Shown here: positions 22,112-35,000 of the stretch, in pieces
Layout of the letters: every line of letters begins with the position of its first letter
Position numbering within the stretch: the first letter of the stretch is position 1
Assembly (NCBI GenBank): GCA_963924555.1
Contig: OZ004581.1
Location: 2,914,001-2,978,000 of the forward strand
From: Crambe crambe
Lineage: Eukaryota; Porifera; Demospongiae; Poecilosclerida; Crambeidae
DNA: 64,000 nucleotides
Direction: 5' to 3'
Notes under the pieces: generated by a model
Seen by the model: only the letters and a program-made list of their open reading frames with translations
Told to the model about the DNA's origin: nothing
The model's database searches: none
Position numbers and translations under genes: made by a program

Positions 22112-22957
22112 GGGCGTAAGAAGATGTTTTCTGGTGGGGGGGCTGATGTATGTGTGTTTGCGCGCGGGAAAATTTTTAGCTGACCACGCCCACTTTCCTT
22201 AACCACACCCATTTTTGGATACCATCAACTGGCTCAACAGTGCAGAGGTGTTGGAAGCAAGATTTGATTGGTCAAGCCCAAAATTGAAACAAATTCCCCA
22301 GAACACCGAAGTTCTACAGTTTGCTATACTTGAGCATCATATGTATTTAAGTTATTGATTGATAGCCACATAATAATTAATCCCAAAATATTTTATTATT
22401 GATTGATAGCCACATAATAATTAATCCCAAAATATTTTATTATTGATTGATAGCCACATAATAATTAATCCCAAAATATTTTATTATTGATTGATAGCCA
22501 CATAATAATTAATCCCAAAATATTTTATTATTGATTGATAGGCACTTAATAATTAATCTTGTTTTTCCCAAAATATTGGTCAGGCCTGGGCCTGACTGGC
22601 CTTATCTGTTCCACCGCCTATGCAGTGGCATCAGTGCTTGTGATTGAGGTCTCTGAAGATGGACCAGCATCATCACTTGTAATTTTTATTATAATGTACA
22701 TATGCAATCTTACATCGATAGTTACCTGAGAACTGAATTGGAGCGATGAATTCTCCTCTGTGCCATAGTAGAGCCAAGCTAACTGCTGAGTTAGGTGTTA
22801 CTAATACTTAATTAACCATTCTGTGATGTTAATACTTAGCTAGTAGGTGTTATTAATACTTAGTTGACATGCAGCATCTGTTTTGCATATACTAATGCCT
22901 ATGTGCATTTTGAGTGGGGGGGCTGAAGCCCCCCCAGCCCCCCTGCTTCTTACGCCC
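22112..22957. mobile_element. Non-autonomous element with GGGCGTAAGAAG terminal repeats
   Basis: The left end GGGCGTAAGAAG...GGTGGGGGGGCTG is mirrored at the right by CAGCCCCCCTGCTTCTTACGCCC. The interior holds the 44-bp tandem array and the CCACCGCCTATG module shared with the repeat at 12682 and 24385. There is no coding capacity. Confidence 0.7.
22357..22576. repeat. 44-bp tandem repeat, five copies
   Basis: The unit GATTGATAGCCACATAATAA followed by TTAATCCCAAAATATTTTAT recurs at 22357, 22401, 22445, 22489 and 22533. The first four are nearly identical and the fifth is diverged (GGCACTTAATAA). It lies inside the non-autonomous element. Confidence 0.95.
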
Positions 22958-23290
22958 ATGCCTTAGTGAAAACGAATAGCAAAAGATCAGCCTCTAAGTA
23001 CCGCTCCATCTAATCGCCATGTTATAATTGTGACAACTATAGCCAGTTAGTCAGTACGCCGATCTGATTATTATTATGTTGAAAAACTAGAACAAAAGTC
23101 AATTTTTGAAATTATTTTTTGTTGATGTTATAGAATGAATTTTAGATTATTATACATTGTCCTGTCTTCTGTGTAGATGTAGGGATAGGGCCATGACTTG
23201 TGAGAACCTGTAGAGTAAGGGTAGAAAGAAAGAAGAGTTTTTAGTTTATACTGTCCTATGGACTTTGACCTGAGTGCTACCGCACTCTCT

Positions 23291-24373
23291 GATAAGAGGT
23301 TTTACGGGATTGGAAACGCCCAATGAACTGCACAACCGTGGCGCGTTGACAGATGCGCACGCGCATGCAGCATTAATTATATTAATGGTTGTGAAAAGAG
23401 ATCGATATTCACTCCTTTCAAGGCAGTTAAAGTGATGTTCCGCCCTTACAGCTCACAGAATAGTACAAGTAAGCTAAGGGGAAGGTATTGAAGAAGTGAA
23501 GAGTCAGAGAGTTGAAGTTGGAGAGTCTGAGGAAGGAAGTTATTAATTATTCATGACTTTTTTCCTAACTATGAGTACCTATCATTGCTCATTATACATT
23601 AATTTTATGTGATTGATTTGAAAGAAAGGCCAAAATGACTTTTGGTATTAAAATTAGACATAGATTCATTATTATTATAGCTAGATAATTTTGCCCCGAA
23701 GTTATCTGCCAGTTTCTGCTCAGTTCTCCCTCATCAGCATTATTGCAATACTTCCAGCTTTTGGCTGTTGGATTTTGACACCATCCACCTCAAGAATTCG
23801 GCTCAGTCAGCTGTCCTGTGGACCCTATGGATATTAGGGGGAAAATATATTAAGCTTGCCATCTCCATAGGATGACTATTGTATAGAAAACAAATGCACC
23901 AATTCCATTTACTGTTCTATCCTTTCCCTGAAATAACTAATACAGTTGCACTATTTCTTGGGAGAGGGATTATAGTTTTAACACCACTTGCAAATGGTAG
24001 AGACAATATATGTCAGCTAATACAAAAACTAACATTACTATTCCATGTAGCTAAAGTTTACATGCCTTTTGATCAGAAAATGGGCAACAGCAATTGATTC
24101 CATCAAGCGTGAGAGGGAATACAGTCCCATTAGCCACTACAGTAGTATTTGTAGGAATAAACTTGAAGTTCTGAGCTAAAATTTATTTCATACAGTAAAT
24201 CTATGCCCTAGTGTATTATAGTATCATTGGCATAAGTCTTACCTCACGGATCTTGTCAGAACAGCAACTTTGACGAAAGTGCTATGTCATTCAGCTGTCA
24301 ACGCGCCTCGGTTGTTAGTTGCTAACGAGAGCACGTGATCCGTTTCCAATCCCGTAAACCTCTTATATCTATG
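23291..24373. mobile_element. Non-autonomous relative of the P-like transposon
   Basis: The right end, read inward, is CATAGATATAAGAGG...GGGATTGGAAACGGATCACGTG. The left end reads GATAAGAGGTTTTACGGGAT then TGGAAACG. These follow the layout of the 5.15-kb P-like element's termini (CATAGA, TAGAGGTT, GGA.TGGAAACGG, TCACGTG at its right end). The interior, about 1 kb, has no recognisable gene. The left terminus is imperfect and I could not fix a target duplication. Confidence 0.65.
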
Positions 24374-24384
24374 GTATATTTATG

Positions 24385-25717
24385 ATCATAGTAAGTATAT
24401 AAAGCATCAATGATACAGTTATCATTGATGAATATCTATGACATTGTAATGTGATCCTAACTGCCACAAGAAAAAGAGAAGGAGTTTATCGAAGAGGTAA
24501 GCTGAAGCTTGAATTCAGGAAATAATCAGTTGATTGGGGGACCATGAAACCATCATAGATAATATAATGCTATAGCTACATACAGTAGCTAGATGTAGCT
24601 TAGAGCTACTTAAAGAATCATTATACCACTCATAATAATTATAGCTACAGCTATTATTACAGCTCCTCTTTACTTAGCCATGCAATTACGTTTAAAAAAT
24701 TTCTTTCGTGAAATCATCCCAAACTTTTATAGCTAATGATCATGTAGCTATAGCAGCTACATATAGCTATGTATGTATCACTACATGTTCATTATGACTA
24801 AAAAAATGCATGAGTTGTGGGGAGTCAGAAGTCCAAATGTGTGCTTTTTGCATACCTGCTGCATGAGACTGCAGTAGCACAATAGAATCTGGAAGTACGT
24901 AGCTTTCTCTTATCTTTGAAGGCTCTCAGGTCTCATTATAACTGAGAAGATATGCGTAGCTAACTGTCTGCAGTAACTATGATATGGTAGCTAGCTAGCT
25001 ACACCTACACTGTAAAAACAAATGTGTAAAAACAACCCATTTTTAGGTTATCTGAGTTGCAATTTGCAACTCAGATAACCTAAAAATGGGTTGTTTTTAC
25101 ACATTTGTTTTTACAGTGTAGCTACGAACATATTATCCTCTAGCGTAGGATGGAATGCCATGAACATGAGACAGCACATTCCTAATCTCCCTTATAAGTA
25201 ATCATACTGTATATTAACTAATATTAATATTGCTACAACCCCCACCTGCAGTGGAATGTATAGCGCAAAGGAAGGAGTTTGAAATACTATACGTCCATGT
25301 AGCTAGGTGGGAAAGATGTAATATGATCATGAACTATTAGCTACTCAATTTGCAATATTTTTCCATCTCAGCTTCATGTATGTAGAATACTAATTTTTAA
25401 GCTGGGATTAAGTTGTATATCCTTATATCCATTACAACCAATTCATGCATTAGATATACAGCTTCAATAATGACCAAAAAATTTTTTTTAATCCTATGTT
25501 GTCCTCAAAGTTAGTTATTGATTGATAGCTTATTTTCCCCAAAATATTGTTATTGATCAATAGCCACTTTTAATTACCCTTGTTTTCCCCAAAATATTGG
25601 TCAGACCTGGGCCTGACTGGCCTTACCTGTTCCACCGCCTATGTATAGGCTAGATACCATTCATTGACAAGTGATTTAAGGGAAAGTACCCTACGTATGA
25701 TGCTCGAATATAGCAAA
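24385..25717. repeat. Long dispersed repeat, copy 2
   Basis: The same segment as 12682-13934, in the same orientation. It differs by point changes, small indels and a 111-bp hairpin element inserted at 25008-25118. Sequence just beyond its right end (about 25717-25800) is an inverted relative of 22240-22330, so this family and the 22112-22957 element share modules. Confidence 0.85.
25008..25118. mobile_element. Perfect 111-bp hairpin MITE with TA duplication
   Basis: Two 55-bp arms (from CACTGTAAAAACAAATGTGT) are exact reverse complements around one central base. The element is flanked by TA on both sides; the empty site exists in the other repeat copy, reading CACCTAGCTACG near 13310. TA duplication and CACTG ends point to mobilisation by a Tc1/mariner transposase. 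Confidence 0.95.
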
Positions 25718-26053
25718 TAGTAGAACTTCAGTGGTCTGGGGGATTATGTTTCAATTTTGAGCTTGACCAAATGAATCTTTCTTCCAACACCTCTACTACA
25801 GTATCAGAGAGAGAAAGTTCTGAAGATAAATCTGGTGTCATGAAGTTTTGGGGACCCCAAAGTTTTAGGGACCCCCATCCCCAAATCTATGGGGACTCCC
25901 GCATAGATATAGGGACCCCCAGCTCTTGCAGCTTTTATATCAGAGAGCGCAATTGTTCAGTGCTTTTGGAAATCCCTAAAGTAGCCCTCGCTGGCTTCTG
26001 CATGCCATTCCAGTAGCTTTGACAATATGTGACCAATTTTATATTTTTTATAG

Positions 26054-29000
26054 ATGATATCTCTGAAGTATGCATTGCTGCTAGTACTTATGCCTAATTT
26101 TAGTGGTACGTAAGTGACTCATTATATTAATAGTATAGAATTAATTTGGGCTGTGGTGCTGAATGTAATTAGCACCATTATTTATTATAGGAAGTATTAA
26201 AATCATAGCAGTAGCTAATCATTCAGGAGTTGAAATTAAGTGTAACTGTAGAAAGAAAGGGTCTTAAGGGGGCTCCGACATGACTACGCGCGCGCGTAAG
26301 TAAGGCTAAGCACTAATAACAAGATCATTATTGTGGAAAACGAGCTGAAAAACCACAAGAAGGTTAGGAATGTAACTTTGTACAGGTAGTACACGACCCA
26401 TACAAGCAGGAAAAGTAATAATAGTAAATAATTCATTCAATTGCATGTAGCTATAATAGCTAGTATAGGTAGCACTCCTGAAGAAAAATAATGTAGGCTA
26501 TCTATGATTATTTCCAGCGCCAGATTCAGAGCCTATTCCAGAGCCAGTGTCACCGGAAGAGTCTGGCCCGAGCGAGACTAACTCCAGAGCTAGTCTGGGC
26601 TAGCAGACCTCCGGTACAAAGAGGTGCTGAGATAGATCCAGACGAGTCCGAAGTGCAGTATTGAAGAGAGAGAGCCAGATTCTCCCAAGTCTGGCCAGGA
26701 CCAGGGCTGCCTCACCGTGGGATGAGCGATCACTCGACTAACAGTACCGCATCGCGCATGGACAGAAAGACTCGGCATCCTGCCGGATATAGTGGGTGGG
26801 GCTGGGGTGGGGCTATGTATCGGTATACTTGCAGACGCCAGTAAATCCAGAAGAGTCCGTACTTGGCATGTTGTTTCCTCATGGTCTGGGGTAGACAGCT
26901 ACGGATGGGATTAGGAAATCTTCAAAAACTGAAGTGATCAGCGCTTTCAGCAGTTCATTCTAAAGCTAGAAATTCGTGTATCTAGGAAGCTAGGTTATAT
27001 ATAGACAATTCGATCCGTAGTTGTCTTATAAGCATGCAAAGGAAGGATGTGAAACTATTTTCAACATTGTAAGTTTAGCACAAAGAAAGAAGTATTAATT
27101 TTAGTCCTTTTAGCTTCAAGCGGTGCTAGCCTCTCGGTAACTGCCCCGTTTTTCCTAGTTCTTGGGAGATCAGTGACCGTAGATAAGTCCTCCACTGTGG
27201 TCTTTGTAGCTTATCTCTGCAAGTGTCGGTAGTCTCGATATCAGTCCCTAGCAACCTGCAAAACAAGCGCGTGGGCGGGATGTCGGAGCCCCCTTAAATA
27301 GCTATATACGTAGCTAGGAATCTTGTCTGTTCAGGCAGCTACGTCTATAGCTACTGTGAAGGCAAATGATTGCTCTATAGAAGCTAGCTATAACTGTATA
27401 CAATTATATTCCTATAGAAGGTCAGACGCTGAATATTACCAGTCCACTTGAGGGTTGTTTAGGAAATTCTCTCATATTCGAATGCACAACAGATATGGTG
27501 AGCCTGAGTGATATCACTATCAAGAGCTTTGGTCAGAGATTCATGGACGAAAGGGTGCAATCATTTTCTAATGGAAGCCACAAAATAGTAAATAGACTTA
27601 GTCCTTTGCAACTAATTGATGATGGAAGAGAGCTACAATGTTGTCTGGACAGTCCTACTTTAGTGTCAGACTCAGCAAGAATCAATGTGATAGCATCATG
27701 TAAGTATTATGTTATTCTTGTGTGCATGCATTTACACTGCCTTTTTGATGATTTTGAGAGTAATACAATCTTATTTAAGCATGCGAAGTGTACAGGAAAC
27801 TACTTTCTTTACTCAAGTCATAGCTAATTTTGGTTCATGTGTGGTACTGTGGGATAAGAAGATAAAAGTTCTTTGTTATATAGCCATAATTGCATGCAGC
27901 TTGACGCTATTGATGAGCATTACAACTTCAATTCTTTGGCACTTTGAACTGTTTATTATAACTACTTTATAGCCAATCATATCTTTTTATGCTAGGTCAG
28001 GTAAATATATCAGTCAATCCATTTGAGAGTTTTGATGGACAATCCTTGGAAATAATACGTTTTGTTACACCTACAATGTCTCCTGGTTTCATCACCCTCA
28101 GAAGAGATGGTGCTGAATTCATGGACACCATCAGACTTACAAATGAAACTCATGTAATGTTTGCACTGGACCCTTTGATGTTATCTGATAACGGCACAGC
28201 TTTTCAGTGCATATTTGAAGCTTATTCCTCTGAAGAAGTGGTCATTACTGTCCAACGTGAGTTGCCAATAGGTGATTTCATTATCAGTCTGAAAGTTGCA
28301 AGTATGAAACTTGATCAAGCTACAGAACTTTAATTCTTTGCTCTTGTTCAATAAGTTGTATCTACAGCATGTAATTAATACATAAAATTATCTATTGTGA
28401 TTATGGTAATGTGATCACACCTTTATATCAATAGCTGGATAAATTTTTATTATCTACAGCTATAATTTATGAACTACTGGATAATCCATCTAATGGGACA
28501 ATTACGTACAGCAATGGTACATCTGGAGGTTCTGTGGCCACTCATAGTTGTGACGATGACTACTTGTTGGTTGGTAATGAAACAAGAACATGCACTGCTG
28601 ATCAGATGAGGGCATTCTGGACAGGGACTGCCCCTTTTTGCAGGGAAAGTAAGAGTTAATGATGTTATATAATATGTTGTATGTTAATTGTCTCTTCTTG
28701 AAATTATGATTTCTATAATTATTACAGTTCCTACATCCACTCCTGTAAATCCCATTCTCAGTCGTGAAGCTATAATAGGTCAGTTACATGGTTTCTATTA
28801 AAATATAACACTCTTTCTACATACCTTAAGGCAGCTTTGTCTATGGGTACAAAAATTTAGCGATTTCAATATATTATAATTTAGGCAGTTATTGAGAATG
28901 TTTTCAGGCTATTAAATTTGAATGTACTTTCGATACTATAGGCCATTCCTTCGCCATTGTTCTATTTCAATTATCAGTTTGAACTTAGGTAACCTTACGA

Positions 29001-32000
29001 TTATTGAAACAAGCCAATATATTATAATGGAAGAAAGTACATGATAGCTACATGTACATAGACATGTAGATATATTGTTATGAGCATACACAATTTATCA
29101 GTCTGTGGATATCAGATTCTTTGTTACCATGAATAGATCTACATGTAGCTTCTAGGTAGCTATAGCTAAAATATGAGCCTAGCCATAATTAATTAAACAT
29201 CTAGCTATTAGTCCTTGAAGAGTTCATAACTGCATGCACTTTTTGGTGGAGAAACAGAAACTAATTTGAATCAGCCTTCTAAAGATCATTGGTATATAAT
29301 CCATGATGAAGACTCAAAACCTGCAAAAATTAATGCTTAGCTAGCTATAATGTGCTTATCCATTAAAAATAGCTATGTCAGTCATGCATAATTTTCACAC
29401 ATCCTTTGATGCTAATTTTTGTATTAATAGTTAATAGTTACAAACTAGCTAATACCGTAACCTCATTATTACAGCTACAGTTGATCAATTGTCTGATGGT
29501 GTATTATTATAATCTTCTTTCAATCATGCAGGAATTGGAACTGCTGGATCAATTATAACTATCAGTATTGTTATTTTCATTATTATAATTGCATCATTCT
29601 CCAATCGCTGCAGTAGCTCAGATGATCGAGCAAAAAGTGAGTTGGACTGATTAATTTTTGTGTCATGCACCTATAGCTAGCTATACGTAGCTAAATCTAA
29701 ATCTGCAATAAAATAATTGCAGCGAGTGAGCTGACTCTCAGGTCATGACTCATTGAAATTTTAAATATATATATCTAGGTCTACACTCCAAAATGCCCCA
29801 GGCGTACATATGGTACGGTACCAGGGTTTCATCTACTGGGGGGAGGGGGGGGGGGGGGGGTGTTATAGTTGAGGGCAAGTTTTAATAACAACAATAATAA
29901 CAACAATAATTATAGATAGCTACAAAAGTCTGATCTGCATTGAACTAAAAGTTCTAGAACGTCTTATAGCATGCTAATTACAAAAACCAATAACCACAGA
30001 TGAATAGGCAATGATACAAAGGTTAAACTAACAATCACACAAAGACAGCACACACACAGATACACTACAGGGGGAAGCTTCCCCCCCCCCCCCAAATTTT
30101 TTTTTGTTCATGAGGTTTATAAAGAAATGTAATCCCCTCCCTAATAGAGTATTGGAATTTGTGGAGAATTAGCCAACAATGAGTCCTCCAAAAATAAGTA
30201 AAATTTTCTTTCGTGTTCCGCGCGGGAGGGGGCACATCCCCCTCCCGCACTGTCATGCCATATTTGGTCCTGCTAGATTTGACAAAATATGGCAGCCATA
30301 TTTTGTCCAGACAAAATAATTATGGCAGCCATATTTTGTCTTCATGGACCAAATCTGGTTGCAACATTTGGTCCCCTCTTGCCATATTTTGTCCCCCAAT
30401 AATTATCCCCCATTTTTTGTCCAGACCTATTGCAATTTCATCCAGACAATTATAGCTACATGTAAGCAGTTATATTTTGCTCTGACAAAATATAACTGCT
30501 AGCTACATTCTGTCCAGGAGACTAGCTAGCTATAATGCTCAGACAATTTTTTATCTGGACGATTATAGCTAGCAGCTAGCTATCAGTTAAATCACATGCA
30601 CATATAAAGTAACTAAGTTTTGCAGCTGGCTATCTGCAATAAATGCAAGGCATTATCATGTGAGATTCAGTTATTCTACCGATGGCAATGTGCAAACTTT
30701 ATTATTGTACAAACATTTTAATTTTAACTTGTACCCTTCACAAAAGACATGGCTAGTTAGCTAGCTACTCCACTGAATTCTTGGAACTGAGACAGGAACC
30801 ATGTATGAATTCTGAAGACTTCTGCTATTATAGCTATTAGCTAGATTAGCTAACTAGCTATCTAGCTATAGATATATGCTTGTTGTTGTTGTTGTTGTTT
30901 TGTTGTTTTTGTATGACCCTACCAACTTGTATTATATGGAAGCTGATATGCATGGCTACTTTATACAAACAAAATATGGCTGCCGTATTTTGTCCCACTG
31001 GACAATATGATAATTTGGTCCCCTCCAGACATTAGGTAGAGCACAGGATTTGGAAAAAAGGGGAATATCGCGCAAAAATTTAAAATTGAGTTATTTACAT
31101 AGCGAGGTAGTTCATACATCGGGGAGTAGATTGGTACTAGGCCCGAAGCCAAATTCTAAACGATCACTAAGTTACACGCGCTGAAATTCTTTGCCTCAGG
31201 AGGAAGTTAAATCATTGATTACTTCATTTCCTCTTCTTTAGTCCTGGTCCGTAATCTTTCACGTAGTTCCGCGTTATGGATTACATCATTGATTTAAATG
31301 TAACCGCGTGGTAGCAAGAAAGGAAGGAGAAGGAAGCTTTCTTTTGTATGTGTTTAGTCATTCATGTAACCCTACCGCTAGCAACTGACTAAGTCTGGAA
31401 ATGTACTACTACTGGAAGAATACAAGAGGTAATTTTTTAAAGGGCAGTATTGAAGTTTAACTGTTTATGAAGCTTACCAAGTAACTGCTATTTCGCTTGT
31501 CTCTAGCGCTTCTATAACCTTAAAAATAGGCTATTCTGAAGCAGAGAGGATGAAGCACTACAATTAGGTGAGTTACTTTGTTAAGCTGAAGCTGTAAGAT
31601 ACCTTGTATGTTATGCTTTTTAGCTTGTAACCTTGTAATCTACCATGAGAAAGGATCAAGAACACATGGGGTAAGAACTTTATTGTAAAGTTAGGTACCT
31701 CACTTATTGATGTCGTGTTCTTTTGTAATGAGCTGATCTGGATGTGTCAAAAAAGGATCTGGGTGTGTTTTATTGAGGCCTGTGACTAGCAGTGTTCTTG
31801 CACCCAGTAATTAGGTGATGGCCAGCACTGTCGCGAAAAAGTGACACTGCATCGCTGGCCCCCCTCCCTACCACCCTCTTCACACCCAGATCCTTGGAAA
31901 TAAAAAGTAACTGCATGGCTGTGTGTGTTCCCCTTAGACAGGTCTGGAGCGTGGGAAGACTGAAAAGTAATTTGTTTTTTGGTGCTGGTGCTTGTGGAAC

Positions 32001-35000
32001 TTAAATAAGGCAGATGTGTAGTCCCTTTTACGCTGGCACGGGTTAGGAGGTAACAAAATATTAACTGCATGGCTTATGCATAGTGGGGTAGATACCTCAC
32101 GTTAAAATAGGAAATAAAGCATGTTGTGTGTGCTCCTCTAACCAAGTTTGGGTCGTAAAATAAATAACTAAGATAAAAACTGTCAAGAGTAAGAGACAAT
32201 ACAGGTAAGAAACAAACTGCATGTGTGTGCATTCCCTAAACACTTGGTCAGAGCGAAGTATCAAAGAAAAAGTTTAACTGTTTTTTGGTATTTAGCTTGT
32301 GGAACTTAAAATTAAGGCATGAAATGTGCATTTCCTAGCTATGCCAGTGTATTAGGGGGTAAAAAGAAAAAAAACTGCAGGGTATGTGCATAGCTGAGAA
32401 GCCTCAGTGTAAAATTAAAGTTAACCATGATGTGTGTGCTCCTCCAGACCTAGTCAAGAGCGTGGAACAAAAATAAGTAAAGAAACTGAAGTCCAGACTG
32501 TGATTGCAACAACTCATACTCAGTGCTCCTTGTTTGGACACGACCTGCTGTTATGACCTTCTTCCCTACAGGTACCACAGCGTCTGCTCTTCTTCGCTGG
32601 GGGAGAAGCTACAACTTCCTCCTCATTCGTACCTTCAGCAACTGGGGTACCAGCTCTACTTCCTGGCTTTGGTACAGAAGGTCGGGGACAGGTGACATCG
32701 CGATCTCCCTCGGGACAGAACTCTCTGATCTGGTCAAAAAGATACCACTGTCGCTCTGCAGAAAGACCCTTCGGTTGCACTCGCTCAGGATATTCACTGG
32801 GATCTGGTGACATCTGAGAAGACTTCTTCAATAGGTTGAACTTCACCTCCTCCTCATCTGAGTGTGTCTTCACGTACACCACTCCAGGATCACTACTCGG
32901 AAACCTTAAGTGATGAATCTTTTTGATCCCAGGAAGTTTCCTGAAACGAGTGGCAAAAAAAGATGACCAGTCGAACACAGGAACGACAGTAGTACCATCT
33001 TCGGTGCAAACGAGTTGGGCAAAGTTGCACTGAGCCGAGTTGTTGACAACCTGTGCAATGGCCTGCAAGCTCCCCAATTTGGTCCTTCGATAGAGCCGTT
33101 TGAACAGACCAAAGCACCAGTCTGGGGAGAACTTGGTATGCCCCACCACAAGAAAGGATAAGGTAATCTGGGTGTGCCGTCCTGTCATTGCACGCCAGGC
33201 CAGATACCACAACATAAAGTTGTTTTTATTCTGGCCGCTGCAGTTGTCAGCATGGAGGAATACCTCCTTCTCTCCAAGACCATGATGGTTGAAAAAGAAA
33301 TCGAGTTGACTTATGACAGTATTTGCTCCCTTTCCACAATCACCAGCCTCATCACACAGAAAATTCACTTGGCGTGGCAAAGCTTCACAATTCACTCCAA
33401 ATACAGAGCACTTCCGAGGTGTCAAGAAGTAAATTGGACCAGGCTGTAACGGGTCTGATGGAAAGTGAACTTGCTGAGCATAGTCAAAGCTGTAGTGAGC
33501 CTTGATGTCTCGTGAATTGGCAGGTGATTGTGATGCAAGAGGAGGTGGCTGGAAGTCATTGCTGTTGGTAAAGAATTCCCGGATGCTCTTCTTACAGTCA
33601 TCACAGGTGGTCTTATAGAAGGACCGCTCAATTTGAACAATCCTGAGGTGTTCCTGTGCTGCCTCCACCACACTGGACTTCTGCCTCTCAGGACAATTTG
33701 CAGCCTTCAGGATTGCTGAACTGTTCTGCTGGCAAGTCCAACAAAGGTCTGTCATCGGCTTCATCAGACGAATCGATGGAAGCTGCTTTCTCCAAAGGTG
33801 ACAGAAAGTGGAGTAAGCTATAGTCTGGATGGAGTCCTCTACTGCAGCAGCCTCTTTGTACACCTTCCAGATTGCTCTCTTCGTAGTGCTTGATGGCAGT
33901 AACTTGATGTCATCCCTACTGTATCCAGGCAGAAGCAGAGCATGCTGTTCAGCGAAATTCAAAAGAAAACGAACAACATACTCCACTGACTTCAATGTGA
34001 TGGTATGCACTGGAAGTCGCTTCGTGTTGCCATGCACCCTAGGAGTCAGTCCGTTTTCTATGAGGGATCTGGTGATGTTGTAGAGCTTATTCTTGCTGAT
34101 CCCATGCAAGAAGCGAAACATCACATTGCAAATAGACTTCCCCTGGTGGTAGTACACAGTGTGCGATCTACTCCTCTCATGTGGTGTCTTGTGAAAGGAA
34201 GAGGTGAAGCTGTTGGTGTTGGAGAAAGCCATCAGCTGCCCCATGAGTGCCATATCCATTTCACTGCTGGACAGTGCCCTGAAAGAAAGTCTGACATCCT
34301 TCACGTGCTCTACATCAAACTGCTCACAGCATGCCCTACCTCCTTTCCGCACACATCCACACCCCCTCTCCATGAACTGCCCCACAAACAAATCTTCCTT
34401 CATCTCACCCGGCATCAGCTCAAATTCCACCTCACCACCAAAGTCCACACGCCTCATTGCCTCCTCAACCAACTCCTCAGTGCTCAACTCTACATACTCG
34501 TCACCATCTCCTCCATTCATATCACATGCACCTCTACCACTTTCCACCTCTATACCGCTACTACTCCCTCCCTCTGTACAAGCCACTCCAACCTCACCAT
34601 TCTCTCCCAACCAGTCATCGAACCTCCCAAGATCACCATGCACACCATCATCCACCAAATGTGCACCACTATTGTGGAGGTAAGATGTACCTATGTAAGA
34701 TAGTTTACTTATCATAACTACCCTTTGTTGTACTACAATTTAATTATTCGTTCATTGCACTAACTTAGATCCCTTTCTTAATAATGCACACTTAACAACT
34801 ACCCCTTTCTTTACAGTGCACACTTATCCTTTGTATTGTGTAATCTATTTAATTATTCATCCGTTGTATCTAACATTACTTCTATAGATCCCTTTCTTAA
34901 TGATGCACACCTAACATCCTATCTCAAAAAAAAATTCAGTATCACTCTTGTTATAATGAGCACTAAAGAGCACTAAAGCCATTAATGGTGTTGCATAAGT

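Noticed and set aside
22357-22576. Regular repeats that might suggest a CRISPR array
   Set aside because: Units are head-to-tail 44-bp repeats without unique spacers, in a eukaryotic transposon.
25771-26016. 81-codon plus ORF upstream of the death receptor
   Set aside because: The first part overlaps repeat sequence also found near 22240-22330, and no domain or splice context is visible.
32523-34717. Plus-strand ORFs of 60-232 codons opposite the DUF7869 gene
   Set aside because: Antisense shadows of a long intact coding exon; low-complexity Ser/His/Pro composition.
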